Both the position numbers and the translations under genes were made by a program. 64,000 nucleotides of DNA, taken from Neurospora intermedia (taxonomy: Eukaryota > Ascomycota > Sordariomycetes > Sordariales > Sordariaceae). The DNA lies in assembly GCA_037102815.1 (NCBI GenBank), contig BTPP01000005.1:744001-808000 (forward strand), written 5' to 3'. The notes below the pieces were generated by a model that saw only the letters and a list, made by a program, of their open reading frames with translations, was not told where the DNA came from and searched no databases. Positions 46,011 through 58,371 of the stretch are shown here, in pieces (positions within the stretch are counted from its first letter, which is position 1; each line of letters starts with the position of its first letter).

Positions 46011-47585
46011 GGTGGTGGGTGTTTAAACACTTAAGTTGGTGGTCGGGTACCTGGGCCGACACGAGTGGACTCGCAACGTGGGCTGTCGGAAAACGCCGCG
46101 CTGAGATGGACAGTGTAAGTATGTATAATATGGGGTGTTTATAGGGCCGGGATCGATGCAAGATAAGGCCGGTTTGAATGCAATTTGCAAGACTGTGAAA
46201 ACGCCAAGTGGTTGACTTGTCTCGCTGACGAAGAGTGCCGCACACCGGGTGGAATGATGTCAGTGACGGATTGGCTCGGATGGTTGACCACACAAGCTGA
46301 TAAGAGGGTCGGGCGTCTTAGTATCGGTAATCGGGTGGATCAGCTTCCACTTCCACTTGCTCACCGGGTCTCCCCACGGACAGGGATTCCGATAGCGATG
46401 TTTTGTGGGGTTGGATCTTGATCATCAACACTCTATCCATGGACATTGTGTAGGTCAGGAGTCTTTGAGAGCAACCTAGTTGCATACAATGAAACTACAA
46501 ATGCTTCATCACAATTTGGTTGTGACCAAATCCTATACAAAACCTTAAGGTCCCATTTGGCACACCTTTGTTTCACATGAGCCTTATCTTATCGGCATAC
46601 ATAAATGTGCTGGATGATGGAACCTAAGCTAGAAGCTTCCTAAGATCAGGAGTTCGTTGGACCCGTGAAACAATGTTGCTCCCAGATCGAGTCCAAAAAG
46701 AGAATCATTCATTCATTGATCCATCCATTCCTTCTTTGGAAGCCCATGTGGACACCGCTCAGGTGGCCCAGCCTCCAAGTCCAAAATAATAAAGGAAGCC
46801 ATGGGAACAACGACAAAAACACCTTCGAGGCAGAGTAGAACAAAAAAGTTTTGTAGCTGCACTTTGTTGTCGCCTCTTGGATAGACAACAACCTGGAATC
46901 TCAACCAAATTTCATCATAATTTTCATTTATTTATTTAATCTCTTTTGTGATCTTTTTGGGACTTGTTTGGCAGTGAAATGCACATCATCGGGACGACTC
47001 CAAAATTGTTAGTGCAATACCGTACCGTAACTGAAGTGGGAAAGGGTCAGGAGGCGGCTGCGTCACGTGTATCGTCACCGCTTGAGTCCCCTGTTTTGGA
47101 TGGATAAGTGTCCCGCCTCTTGGCCGGCGGTCGCCAATCACCCCCCAGTGGAGGACCGGGACCCTCTGACGCCTTGACGCAGCTGACACTGGTGGTGAGC
47201 CGGAGACTGGAGTGTGTGCGGGTGTCCATGGGCTGCCACTGCCACTCGCTGCCAGCAGTCAGGACAGCCCAGCCGAGGGCGCTCTCCCATTCCATCAACT
47301 GCCCGTGTTCCATGCTCTGCGTGTTGCCCGTTCCAGGTTCTATGCTGCGTGCTGTTGCTGCCTTTCCACCTACTAAGTAGTCCAGAGTTCTACAATCCTC
47401 CACATCATCAATCAACCAACAGACCGACCACCTCCCACACCCAACGACCTACACCTAATCTCATTCAACGAAACCATCCATCTTTCGCTCCACCACCGTC
47501 TACCATACCATACCCGCCTTAATTCTTCGCTGTCCAACTCATCCCAACACCACCACATCGCATAGCGCGTCCCTCATTGCCCATC
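46011..47585. other. Divergent promoter region between the mitochondrial-type gene and ypt1
   Basis: About 1.6 kb between two divergent starts. The ypt1-proximal 200 bp are rich in CCA/CAACC and lack strong secondary structure, as expected of a leader. No further gene seen. Confidence 0.55.
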
Positions 47586-48652
47586 ATGAACCCTGAGTAG
47601 TAGGTTTAATCACGTCTCCTGTTGCCCTTCTCCTGCTCTTCCCACATCCCCGTAAGCCGCCGCCACGCTGCCGGCACCTACAATCATCGCCGCCGCTCGT
47701 ATCCCATGTTGTTTCCATGACGGATTGCTAACATGTTTGACCTTCAGGGTGCCCACCGCTTCCCCTCATCACCCGACGTCGTCCCCTTCTCTTTCGCGAC
47801 TCGACCGATCACCGCCGCCACCACCCCCAAAGAACCCTGCTGACGATGCAACCAGATACGACTACCTCTTCAAGCTCCTCCTCATCGGTGACTCCGGTGT
47901 CGGAAAGTCTTGCTTGCTCCTTCGTTTTGCCGACGATACCTACACCGAGTCCTATATCTCCACCATCGGTGTCGACTTTGTACGTCCTGCTATTCTGCCT
48001 GCGCAACACATCCGTTCGACCCGAAACAACATGCTGACCGTTTGGCTAGAAAATCCGCACTATCGAGCTTGATGGCAAGACCGTGAAGCTTCAGATCGTA
48101 AGCAACCCCCCGGCACTCCTGGACACCTTGGAAACTGAAAATCGCTGACCGAGTTGTTTATTCAGTGGGATACCGCCGGCCAAGAACGTTTCCGTACCAT
48201 CACCTCTTCCTACTACCGTGGCGCCCACGGCATCTGCGTTGTCTACGATGTCACGGATATGGACTCCTTCAACAACGTGAAGCAATGGCTTCAGGAGATT
48301 GACCGTTACGCCACCGAGGGCGTCAACAAGCTTCTCGTCGGCAACAAGAGCGATATGACCGACAAGAAGGTTGTTGAGTACACAGTCGCCAAGGTACACA
48401 GCCACCCCTAACCCTTGTGACTAAGCCACATACTTACACATCAACCAACAGGAGTTCGCCGACAGCCTGGGCATTCCCTTCCTCGAGACCTCCGCCAAGA
48501 ACGCTAGCAACGTCGAGCAGGCTTTCCTTACCATGGCCCGCCAGATCAAGGAGCGCATGGGCAGCTCCATCGCCACCAACAACACGAAAGCCAGTGTCAA
48601 CGTCTCCCCCGGCCACGGCGTCTCCAACAACTCTTCCAGCGGCTGCTGCTAA
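47586..48652 (+). CDS. ypt1: Rab-family GTPase Ypt1 (Rab1)
   Basis: Essential small GTPase for ER-to-Golgi transport and autophagy, active on Golgi and pre-autophagosomal membranes. Exons 47586-47596, 47856-47979, 48050-48097, 48166-48393 and 48452-48652 give 203 residues, the usual Ypt1 length. The first exon is only 11 nt (MNP plus two bases). Splicing after GA creates [12 protein letters not shown], the typical Ypt1 N-terminus. Nucleotide-binding motifs: GDSGVGKS 15-22, effector loop [40 protein letters not shown], and ETSAKN. The C-terminal double cysteine (SSGCC) is the geranylgeranylation site. The tail [16 protein letters not shown] is typical of filamentous ascomycete Ypt1. A mis-splice or an unspliced exon 1 hits a TAG at once. 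Confidence 0.96.
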
Positions 48653-50080
48653 AGCGTCTGTGCCTTGCGGCATTGGTTGCGCTCTTGGCGTTACGGTTTC
48701 GCATCGGACGGTGTTTGACGACATGATGATGCGATTGAATGTTACGGCGTGGGCATTGGGTTGAGCTGTAATGCAAAATACTGCTCTAATGGGATCTCAG
48801 TTGGGAATGTTTCGGCTCTGCTTCTGTGGTTTTGCGAGGAACATGGGAAGACACTTGAGGCGGCTTTACATGCTACCTTGGGGATTCATCACACGGTTCC
48901 GCGGGCCCTTCTTCGCTTGCCGGGACAGGTCAGGGTGGGGCCTGAGAGAATGGTGATCGAACGCACCGGAAAGGGGAGCTTAATAGTCGGCTCATCACCA
49001 GTGTCCGTCACGATTCTTGGCAAAGGGCAAAGGGGGAAAGAATGGCTGGCTGAGATATGGGATGGGCGGCGGGCTTCTTAGAGAGCTTCCACGACCCTTG
49101 ATGATGTTGGGTGTGTGTGTTGCGTGTGTGTATTTTCGGTCTTGGGCATAACTGAGGACGCGGCACGGTTTTTTTTTTTTTTTCACATTTGTTACTTTTG
49201 GTTTTCTTTAAGGAGCTAGACTACAGTTTTTGCTATTTTTTGTGTTTTTGAGGCAAACCCACTGATCTTTCCATGCTACAGCTCTCTCTCTTACAGAGGA
49301 AACCTTCCGCTTCTGGGGAGATGACCGGCACATTCACACCAAGAAGAACCCACGTACAGGCACACCCATGCATAAACAACAAATACTCACCAGTTTCAAA
49401 CTATTATCCAGCTCTAGACGTCCTCGATGGTCACTCGCGCTTGATGAAGTTTCTCAAAGTGACGGACTTGGTTATGCTATTAGAGTTCGATAATTTAACT
49501 GGATCCCTAAACATTGAGATTTTTGACATCCTGCCGGCTGATCCAACGGCCATATCAGACTGCTGTGGATAACCCACTCTCCAGGGTCTTAACAGCATTA
49601 TATGTTGATGAGAACTTAAATCGTCAGTCGGCAAATGCCCATGTCCTAAAAGGAAAATATAGTCAGCCGTTTCAGGATCGAGCGTATGTTGTGTTGAAGC
49701 ACCCCAATTCAGTAATCGCAGGCATCAACCGCTTGAAGGATGAAGAGACACTCAGTCATAAAAGTTTTCTTCACAACCATACCGTAGACAGGATTCGATT
49801 TTCCCTCTCTTATCAAGCTCTCTTCTCATCCGTGGTGAATGTGCCTGCGATGTGTTACATCTAGAGTCTCCTACCCAATGGTCCTGGGGCTCTTCGTCTG
49901 CGTTGATGATAGACTAACAGTCGGTACCTTGAGATAGTGATTGCGGGCAGACTGAGTCAGTGAGTGAGTGATTGCGGGTATAGTGAGTGAGTGAGTGAGT
50001 AAAATGGATAAGTGAGTTGAATGAACTTGAAGCATTCCAACACTTCTCTTTGCTTTCCATTCTTTGAGTAATTCACCCAA

Positions 50081-50082
<2 letters not shown>

Positions 50083-50148
<66 letters not shown>
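50083..50148. repeat. 66-base poly-T tract
   Basis: An uninterrupted run of T from 50083 to 50148 as given in the sequence. It could be genomic, or its length could be an assembly or sequencing artefact. Confidence 0.8.
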
Positions 50149-50640
50149 CCTGTCCCACCATTGTTCACCCTCTCAAACTTTACCCCGTACTTCATTACAC
50201 CAAGCATGTACGTACCTGTAACAGTTTCCGGGACATCAGAGACAGGTGGTTTATCCACAAAGAGTTAAGAGAAGAAGAAGACAGACACACGAAACATAGA
50301 GGCTGGTACCGAGTGCTGATGACTTTGGGATAAAAGGTTCTGGTACAGTAATATTGTCGTAGTGGTTGATAATCATAAAAATTCCCAAGGATATGCGTAG
50401 ACGATCGTTGTATATATGTGCAGACTACCACCTACAGACTTCTGATGACGACGGGGAAGAGGAACAAGGACGAGAATGAGGTCAAGGAAGGTAGGTAGGT
50501 GTATGGACAAGTGAAACTAGACTGATTTGCTGCTCAGAGAGACGTACCGTTACCTATGGACAGACACGTAGCAGCAGCAACGGGATTTTGGGGAATTCAA
50601 GAGAAGAGCGAAGGTGCCATCGGTTGATGAAGCGTTGAAG

Positions 50641-50671
<31 letters not shown>
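50641..50671. repeat. 31-base poly-A tract
   Basis: An uninterrupted A-run about 0.5 kb from the poly-T tract, in opposite sense. The two do not frame a recognisable element. Confidence 0.8.
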
Positions 50672-50673
<2 letters not shown>

Positions 50674-51215
50674 CGAAACGTGTAGAGCAAGTTAAGTAGA
50701 CTTGAAGTGAACGGCAAGGTGAATGCTTGATGAATAGGCTGGTTGTAAGAAAAAAAAAAAAAAAGGAGGCTGACTGACTGACTGACTGATGATGATTGGA
50801 GACGGCTGCACTTTGGGGGGATAGAAGAGGACGGAAGATATGCACCAAGGCGAAATGGGACAAACTTGACCTGAAATACCTACCTCTAGGCATTACCCCA
50901 AGAGACCAGGTTCCAGACGAGATGCATCTTCCTCATGTACAAAGAAGCAGGGAAAGACAGCACGTGGAAAGGTCCAGATGGAGAAGACCGGCTTTCTGAC
51001 CACGAATTTAAATGGAAGGTGCCAAACAGGACGACACACAGCACTAGAGGTATCGGCAAGCTGTTCTCGCTGGAACTCCATGACACCCGCAGACATAAGC
51101 ATCTTATGCCCGTGGCCTTCCTAACCAGCAATATGCGGACAACGTGCCGGCGAAGACAGCATAACCTGTTCGGTTCAATTGAATTCCCGTCCTGTCACAA
51201 GCTGAATCCGTCTGC

Positions 51216-52367
51216 CTATTCTGACTCTTCACCATCACCGCCATCCTCCTCTCTCCCTTTCCCATTAACTGGCGCTCCCTCTCCGCCCTCAGCCTGCGCA
51301 GCCTTTCTCCTCTTCTTCTTTTTCCTGTTTTCGTTTTCCTTCTTTTTCTTGGCCTGTTGAGATTGTCCAGAAGTTGTACCAGGTTCGCTTTCTGCTGGCT
51401 TAGGCGTATCTGTTGGCGGAGTCGTGGTGGTGGCAGTCATCGGACTGGGTTGCTGCTCTGCGCTTGCGTCTGGTTTACGCTGGTCGTCCGTAACTTCGTT
51501 CGTGGCAGAAGCAGCAGCAGCAGCAGAAGCAGGATTTTCCTCTGCCTTATCCGGCTGACCCTGTCCTTCATTCACCACCTTGTTGTTATCACCCGCCACT
51601 GCCTTGCTCCCCTGTCCAAGCATTGCCCCTGATACAGGCAAAGGCACAGCTCCCCTCCCCTTCGAAGGATCACCACCACCAGACTTACCCGCCCTCCCCG
51701 CTCCTCCCCTTCCCCCCTTCGAACCCCCATCCAAATCCACAGAAACCACACCCCTCCTCTTCCCCCTAACAGCCCCCGCCCTGCCCACCTCCTCCTCACT
51801 CTCACTCTCCTCCTCCATCTTTTTTCTCTTCTGTCCCTGCTGCTGCTGTCCGCCGGGCTGCTGCCACTTCAACCCCATCTTCCTCCTCAACTCCCTCTCT
51901 TCTTTGCTCCCCTGCATTCCTCCTTGGCTTCCTCTACCGTTGATGTTGTCAGACTTGGACGGCGGCACCCACCCCAATCCAGCATTGGGAGGTTGGTTGA
52001 GTATCGACCTGATTTCTTCTTCGTGATCTGGGATTTTGCGTTGTTGTTCTTCTTCTTCTTTTCCCTCCTGCTCTGCAGCAGGTGTCGTCGTTGATGATGC
52101 TGATTTTTGCTGCTGCAAAAGGGTTGAAAATCCCCCGGACTTGGTCGTGGTCGGCTTGCTTCCTGCTGTTGTTGTTGAAGCGCTGGTGGTGGTGGTGGTG
52201 GTGGTGGAAGACGCCGAAGGACGATGCTTGGAGAGAGAGGCCAACAAGCCGCGGTGCTTGGACATGGAGAGGGAAATGGAGTTGAGGACTTGGTTGAGGT
52301 CCGGGGCGACGGGGGGTTTGCCTCCGTTGCCGTTGGGGCCGGACCCGTTGGTTGAGGGTTTGGACAT
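51216..52367 (-). CDS. Low-complexity, probably nuclear protein, 383 aa, conserved N-terminal motif
   Basis: Single-exon frame from ATG at 52367 giving 383 residues. Residues about 25-51 form an amphipathic helix-like motif (LNQVLNSISLSMSKHRGLLA). A poly-Thr run is encoded by ACC repeats, then an acidic/Gln stretch. A second ordered motif RSILNQPPNAGLGWVPPSK lies near 117-136, followed by LRRKMGLKW. Basic clusters (GQKRKKMEEESESEEE, RGKRRG) and a C-terminal KKKKRRK stretch could be nuclear localisation signals. Everything else is disordered. I recognise no enzyme domain. The two motifs suggest a conserved fungal family of unknown function. Confidence 0.68.
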   Translation of the reverse strand: MSKPSTNGSGPNGNGGKPPVAPDLNQVLNSISLSMSKHRGLLASLSKHRPSASSTTTTTTTSASTTTAGSKPTTTKSGGFSTLLQQQKSASSTTTPAAEQEGKEEEEQQRKIPDHEEEIRSILNQPPNAGLGWVPPSKSDNINGRGSQGGMQGSKEERELRRKMGLKWQQPGGQQQQGQKRKKMEEESESEEEVGRAGAVRGKRRGVVSVDLDGGSKGGRGGAGRAGKSGGGDPSKGRGAVPLPVSGAMLGQGSKAVAGDNNKVVNEGQGQPDKAEENPASAAAAASATNEVTDDQRKPDASAEQQPSPMTATTTTPPTDTPKPAESEPGTTSGQSQQAKKKKENENRKKKKRRKAAQAEGGEGAPVNGKGREEDGGDGEESE

Positions 52368-54033
52368 TTTGGTATGTGTGTGTGTGTGTGTTGGGTGAAT
52401 GAGGCGTAATTTTCTCTGCTAGGGGTTGGTTGAGTGGTGATGCAGAATTCGCAATTGCAGCGCCTTCAGTTGGATGAGAATAATCGGAACTGGAATCCGC
52501 TTCACCAATTTGAGTAAGTGAAAGCGTGATTCCCGCCTGCGCTACGTACGACCCGATCCCGAATAGTGTGAGATTCCAGAATGAAAAGTGCAGGCTCGAA
52601 TGCTACTACCCCGTGAACGCGTCGCCGCAACTGGAATAAGTTCAAAAACTCGAAAGAACGTCGTCGAACTATCACGATTCCAGAAAGAACGTCGAAGTTG
52701 GAAAGGTTCTTATCGGAAATTTCGCTACCTTATCGAGCAGCGTTGTTTGGTTGGTTCTTCTCGCTATGTTTGAGACCCACTTATTGCCGCTCGCTTAGCA
52801 GAGCCCGGGCCCGGGCCCGGAAACTGTTACGAGCCGCACGGGCGGCCAAACGGAGGAATTTCCCCTCGGAGGCCGGTGCCTGTTGCTGTCCATGTCTTTT
52901 CTTTGTTACGTCATCGCCCTTTGTATAGTGCCAATATCGGTGTTATGTTCAAAGATTCTGCAGATTGCTGCGCCGGGATGCACACAGAAGCCGCTGTCCG
53001 CGGTGCTCTGAGGTGGGAGTGTCGGTTCGGTCTCAAGGTGCCCTGGCCAGTCCCGGATCAAGTTGCTTGATGGATGTCAAGGACAGAAGTAGGCACACGA
53101 CTGATGGTTGTGGTCCTGAAAACTGCAATGGCAGTGTTCCGTTTGAGAGCGACACACAGCCCAGATATATCTGGGAAGTACCTACTGGTAGTTCACATCC
53201 TTTGGATAACCATTTGCGTCGTCATTCTGTAACACTCGCTCTAGTTAGGTACTTTATTCTTGATTCAAGATTATTGTAGCACTATACTACTGGTAAATTA
53301 CTACACCCGCTCATTCGGAGAGCCTTGCTGTCAAGGTCGGTGGGGGTGAACAACAGGTAGCTTCTACCCAATCTCACTCTCACTGACTGCTCCAGTTTTT
53401 CGGGAAATACCATATCTCGCCAAATTCCCGACCCGCCGTCAGCCGTACCGCCTCCATCCATTTTACCATGCTTCCCCATCCTTCCCCATGTAATGCAAAG
53501 CGAACAATAAGAAAAGATAGAATATAGATGTTAAGGGAAAAAAAAGAGTTTGGAGGAGACAGCCAAGAATTCCAGAGTTGCCACGCAAGTATTAGGTCAG
53601 TTTAGTAGTGTAGGTATCCAATAACTATCCAACGGCATCTCCTGGATCCACCGCAAGTAAAAGGAACAGATATTCTAGCAAAAGAAACGAGAAAAGGAAA
53701 TTGATGGCGGTACGATCAGTCCGAATGTGTTTTGGTATAGTGGAAAATACTTTGATTAATGACAAGGAGGAGGAGGAGGAGGGTAACGGCGGTTGGTTAT
53801 GGTGGTTTATTAGACGCTGTGTTCGACGTCTCTGATGCTTTTTATTTCCTTGAAATATTTCCAATCTCAAGATGCTGACAAAAGCTTGTACCCTAAAATC
53901 TCGAGGTTAAATCCTCTGCAATTGGTTCGGATGGTGTTGCACAAGCAGTCGATGTTTGAAAAGGTCGTTTCAACATGATTATAAAAAGGATAATATGCAC
54001 AACATGACGTCTCAAGATGCGTTTCTGGCAACC
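52368..54033. other. Intergenic region with GC-palindrome repeat
   Basis: GT repeats (52374-52390) lie directly upstream of the start of the 383-aa gene. GCCCGG hexamers are repeated at 52803-52820. The rest is the 3' side of the Sfl1-like gene with a GGA repeat (53766-53781). No gene seen. Confidence 0.55.
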
Positions 54034-56043
54034 TCAGATTAGACGTTTTCGTTTGCGGTCTTCATCGCCTCGGGGATCCTCGTCCTCGTCGTCTCTTTCC
54101 GCTGTATCGGTTGGGTTCAGAATATGGGCCATGCTTCCTCTCCTCGTGGGCGGCGCCGAGTGATCCCTCACCGAAAGATTCTTGTTATCACGGCCAGCCG
54201 AGTTCCAAGACCAGTTCCCAAAAGTGTCCCCTCCACCGTTAGTAGAGAAGGTCGGAGGGGGCGGCGGCGACGCTGGCCTGGAACGAGGATGCGAAGCAGA
54301 CTGCAGAGAGTAGTGTGAAAATGAATCGCGAATACGTTGGTCTTCGGACAACCCAGGGCGACTTGGCGACGAAGGCCATTGCGAGGATGGTGGGCCAGAG
54401 AAGGTTGGAGGAGGGTTAGGAGGAGGAGGATTGCCTTGCCAGCCGGCAGCACGGATATCAGCAGAGGTATGTCTCCTAGCCAAGCCCGGGTGCAGGTCAA
54501 CGCTCGACAGCGGATGCGAAGGTGGAGGCGGCGGGTGCGGGCGGAGGGAAGATGGCGATGTCCCTGTCGAGTTGCCGCTAGTGGAGCCAAACGGCCTACG
54601 ACCCGGAGTACTTATTGACAGGTTGGAAGGGACGGCAGGTCGGTAATTGTTGTAAGTTGGAAGCCGAGGTGGTTGACCGGGAACCGTCAAAGTAGGACCA
54701 GATCTTCGCGGGTCGTCTTGGGGCATCTGCCGCGGTGATACGGGAGCATTCTCCACATTGGAAAAGTAAGGACGGGTACTAGCGAAGACGGATCCGTGAG
54801 GCTCATCTAGCGAGCGGAACTCCTCCATCTGGCGCTGAACCTGCCCTTGCAAAGACGATACTGGAAAGCATATTAGAAATCCGGTCAACCGCATTCTTCC
54901 AAGTAAAGGACTTACCGTCGTGGTGTATCGGGTTGTCAGGAGAAGGGGCAAGAGCAAGAACGGCCCGGGAAAGGTCATGATTGAACTGAAGCAAACGCGA
55001 TACCGTGTCCATAATGGCCTGATGCTTGATATGCATAAACTGGGCGTTCTCTTCATGCCGCTGAAGTCGAGTGCTGAGATCATAGAGAGTATGCTCGATA
55101 TTGTTCAGCCGAGGATCTCCTCCTTGAACTTCCTGCATGGGAGGCATAGGCTCGGCCGGGGTACCTGGCTGTGATGGCGGAGCCTTCTGGTTGTTGCTGT
55201 ACTCTCTATGTACCAGAGAATGCCGAGAAGCTCGACGCTTAATCTCCCGCAAGCTAACCAGGTCTCCGCGTTTAAAGTTGCCGTTGCCATGCTTGAACTC
55301 CCAAATGGTGGCGTCTGGAGCTCCATGGTGGAAGACATCGCTCACTTTTTGACCATGTTAGTGACTATTGATAACCAGCTACATCGGGAGACTCCTTTAC
55401 CTTTGTGAAATCCGTACATGTTAAGCTGGCGAACGAAGGAGGAAATGTTGGTATGTTTAAAGTATTGACTGCTGGCTGTTAGCGATCTGGTTCAGTCCAA
55501 AGCTGGTCGTGATTTTCCAACTTACGCCAAGACCTTGGAGAACTCCTGCGAAGGCTGCATGACGAAGCTCTCAGAGGTGGGTGACCATGATATCAAATGC
55601 TGTATCGACTTATCCTCCAACATGTTATATAGCTTATGGATGAAGGCCGTCTGAACAATCTTGGGCTGGTGAACCGCGGGGGCAGCGGCAGCCGGTGCTG
55701 GCATGATAATGTTATCGGGAGACAACTGATCGTTTGCGGATGACAGTTGCGGTCGGCCATTAGGGGCTGCCTGGGCGTTTAATGTATCCTCGACCGGGCT
55801 CTTGGGCGGCGGTAGGGAATCCGAATTACTTGGAGCTGACATGGTAGCGTTGTTGTTGATGCTATTGCTGTTACTGTTACTGCTGCTGCTGCTGCTGTTG
55901 CCGGAGGTGATATCCATTGGGTCGCCCGGGGGAGCCGACATTTGGATGGTGGGTGTGATGATCGATAGGTTTCTTCCACCCATTGAGTTCTCTGGCTTGT
56001 CGGCCAGGTGGTTTCTCGGTGCGCTTTCAGTTGCGGTAGCCAT
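54034..56043 (-). CDS. sfl1: Sfl1-type heat-shock-factor DNA-binding transcription regulator
   Basis: Nuclear transcription regulator. Yeast Sfl1 represses flocculation and filamentation genes. Exons 56043-55526, 55468-55401, 55344-54916 and 54860-54034 give 613 residues, all joins in frame. The HSF-type winged helix at about 128-235 is split by two introns: [36 protein letters not shown], then [20 protein letters not shown] (recognition helix), then KVSDVFHHG and [23 protein letters not shown] follows. The VSDVFH...WEFKHGN form and the RRASRH end fit Sfl1 better than Hsf1. A coiled coil for oligomerisation lies at about 272-326 ([20 protein letters not shown]). The N-terminus is Ser/Asn-rich and the C-terminus is Pro/Ser-rich and ends RKRKRLI, a likely nuclear signal. 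The ATG at 56043 was chosen because upstream codons lack an ATG. A 6.7-kb gap lies upstream. Confidence 0.9.
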
Positions 56044-58329
56044 CTGCACTGTACGTGGGCGACGACCGTGTCAGCAAAGCGCAACGAAGTAACATGAGAA
56101 GAGTTTGAGGAAGGAAGGATGTGTTCCATCCAATCCAGCACTCCGGACCGGACCTCGGATGACACATGCTGGGTGTGCTCCGTGTAGTGAAAGGGAAGCC
56201 GGCGATAGACCGGATGATAGGCCGGCCGATAGACGGCAGACCCCGGGCCACTTTGCCCATATAGAATCCATTCGTTCTACCTCGATTGCACAATGTTTGC
56301 GCAGCGAGCATCCCATAAGTCATGGAGGAGAGGGGGATATTAGCCTACCTCATCGCGTGGCGCAAAAGAAGCTGATGGTTCGTTGCGCGTCAATTCAGTC
56401 AAGAAAGTCCCCCACTGTGTCGAGGCTAACTTTTTTGTCTATGCTTTGTTCGCGACGGCGACTCGTCAAGAGGTTTGAGGCTTGTGTCTGCCTCCTGCTC
56501 TTTCCCGTAGCGTGTGGCCAGGACCCGCTTAAGTTGCTATTTCAAGATGGCAGTTGTTGGATCCTGTGCGAGCGACCAAGACAATGGGCGTGGTAACAGG
56601 TAGCCGGTAGCCTTGATGCAAGTCGTAGACCCAGGCTGTCCCAGACAATGGGTTCTCGTTCTGCAACCGGGGGGCGGTGGGCGGTGGGCGGCCGGGAAGT
56701 CGATCGAGAAGCGTCGGTGGCAGACAACCAGAATGTCCGTCTGTCTTGCTTGTGGTGGGAATGAGCAAGCAGCAGCAGGGAGGGAGGGAGGAGGACGAGT
56801 TGGGCGAACGGAGATGGCGTGGGGAGGAGGAGGGGGGGGGGGGGGGGGGGGTAACGGGAGATGGTCGGCTCGGATTAGAAACCTGGTGGAAGAAAGTGGA
56901 CTTCTAGTCCTTGCTGGTTTGATGGGTCGGCAGCACGGTCGGGGGCTAGTGAGTTGTCGGGAGAGTGGAGCGAAAAGACATTTGGTTTTTTTTTCTTCCT
57001 CGAGCGCTCGCTCCTCTGCTGCCGGTCGGTGGCGCGACAAGGACGGAGAACGGAGTCGACTCGGGGGCTAAAAGGAACCGGTGGTTGACCTCGAAACGGG
57101 GGCGGGAACAATTGTGTCGAATCTACGAATCGATGTCCAGGAAGTGGGCAAGCTGGTGGAGGACCATAGAGAACCGTGGGAGGGCCAAAGCAGCCGATTG
57201 ATTGGTTCAACAGGGGAAGCTTGGTCGTGGTCGGTGGTCAATCTGGGGGAACGACTTCCTACTATGCCAAGCACCACAAGGGAGACCCGGGCCTGACCAC
57301 GACGGCTCCTTGTCGACGACGGGGACTCCTCTAGGCTAACTCCGCCAAGTCATCAAACCCCCTTGTGGATAGGTACATGTACCTAGCTAGGCTAGGTATG
57401 GAGAGGCTAGGTACCAGGCTATCTCGGGCAAGAGACCACAAAGTCGTAGGAACGTGTACAAGCAGATGTACCCACGAAGGATTGTTGACTTGGTCGACCA
57501 ACCTAAAAGAGTCTTGGACAACGATGACGTTGGCAAGGCCAATAGACATGAAGGTTATATGAGGTGGGGAGAGGGTTCGCATGTACCTAATCCAGGGGCT
57601 GCTGTTCCTCCGGGATTCGATGGATGCTTTTAACGGAGGCAATAGACTCCAAATGGAAGCACTGGCCGCTGTTGCATGGAAAATCAAACAACTGAACCGA
57701 AGCATCCACTAAGCCTACGTATCTCCTGCGCCCTTACAGGCACGTTTGCATAAGTAGTACTTTGAGGCTGCATTCAACGTGTGCATAAGAATGTGCAGCA
57801 GAAGAACCCAAGACGCCTTCTTCTTCTTTGCGTGGGAATCGTCTTTGTGCAGTGCCCTTGCCTGAGGTGGGCAGCTCGAGTCCTTACAGCCCGGAACAGC
57901 TGTCGAATGAGTGGCTGACGGAAAGAATGAATGGCCGTGACATGAGGGGGATGGCTTCAAAGTGCTTTGCTAACAGTTGAGAGGCACTGCTGTGTGCCAT
58001 ACAGTTAGTACAGTACCTCGCTCGACTTTCCACAAGCCCAGCACAGCACAGATCAATGCCGCCGCCCAACGCTCAGGCACTTTACTGCTGTCTCCCCCCC
58101 TGCAGCGTGTCTCTGAACCTCCGCAGACGATGTTGACTCTGAACAGGTACCCGGCCAGCCGGCTCAGGAAGTCTTTTTACACTGCAACAACAATTTCCAG
58201 ACTTGGTCACGCCGCCGGCAAGTATGCAGCTACCAAGCAGCTATCCTCCCCACAGTCCATACAAGTCCCATTCCCTCCATACACTCGGTATCAGGAACAT
58301 GCAAATTGGCAATAGAGCCCCCCTCTGAG

Positions 58330-58369
<40 letters not shown>
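58330..58369. repeat. 40-base poly-C tract
   Basis: Uninterrupted C-run, the longest G/C homopolymer in the window. A G-quadruplex or i-motif could form here, and the length may not be accurate. Confidence 0.8.

Positions 58370-58371
<2 letters not shown>

Larger units (their letters stand above)
48653..51215. other. Intergenic region with very long homopolymers
   Basis: Holds a T-run at 49170-49184, GTGA repeats at 49957-50000, a 66-base T-run at 50083-50148, a 31-base A-run at 50641-50671 and a shorter A-run near 50749-50763, followed by GACT repeats (50770-50788). Open frames here encode only poly-Phe or poly-Lys artefacts, or lack motifs. Confidence 0.6.

Noticed and set aside
49514-49864. 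116-codon AT-rich frame downstream of ypt1, considered as a transposon relic
   Set aside because: No transposase or reverse-transcriptase motif and no terminal repeats could be seen.
50064-50258. Frames encoding poly-Phe or poly-Lys
   Set aside because: Translation of the T66 tract only.
57977-58315. 112-codon frame whose second half looks like a mitochondrial presequence (TLNRYPASRLRKSFYTA)
   Set aside because: No conserved domain, no splice partner, and it runs into a poly-C tract. Kept out for lack of support.
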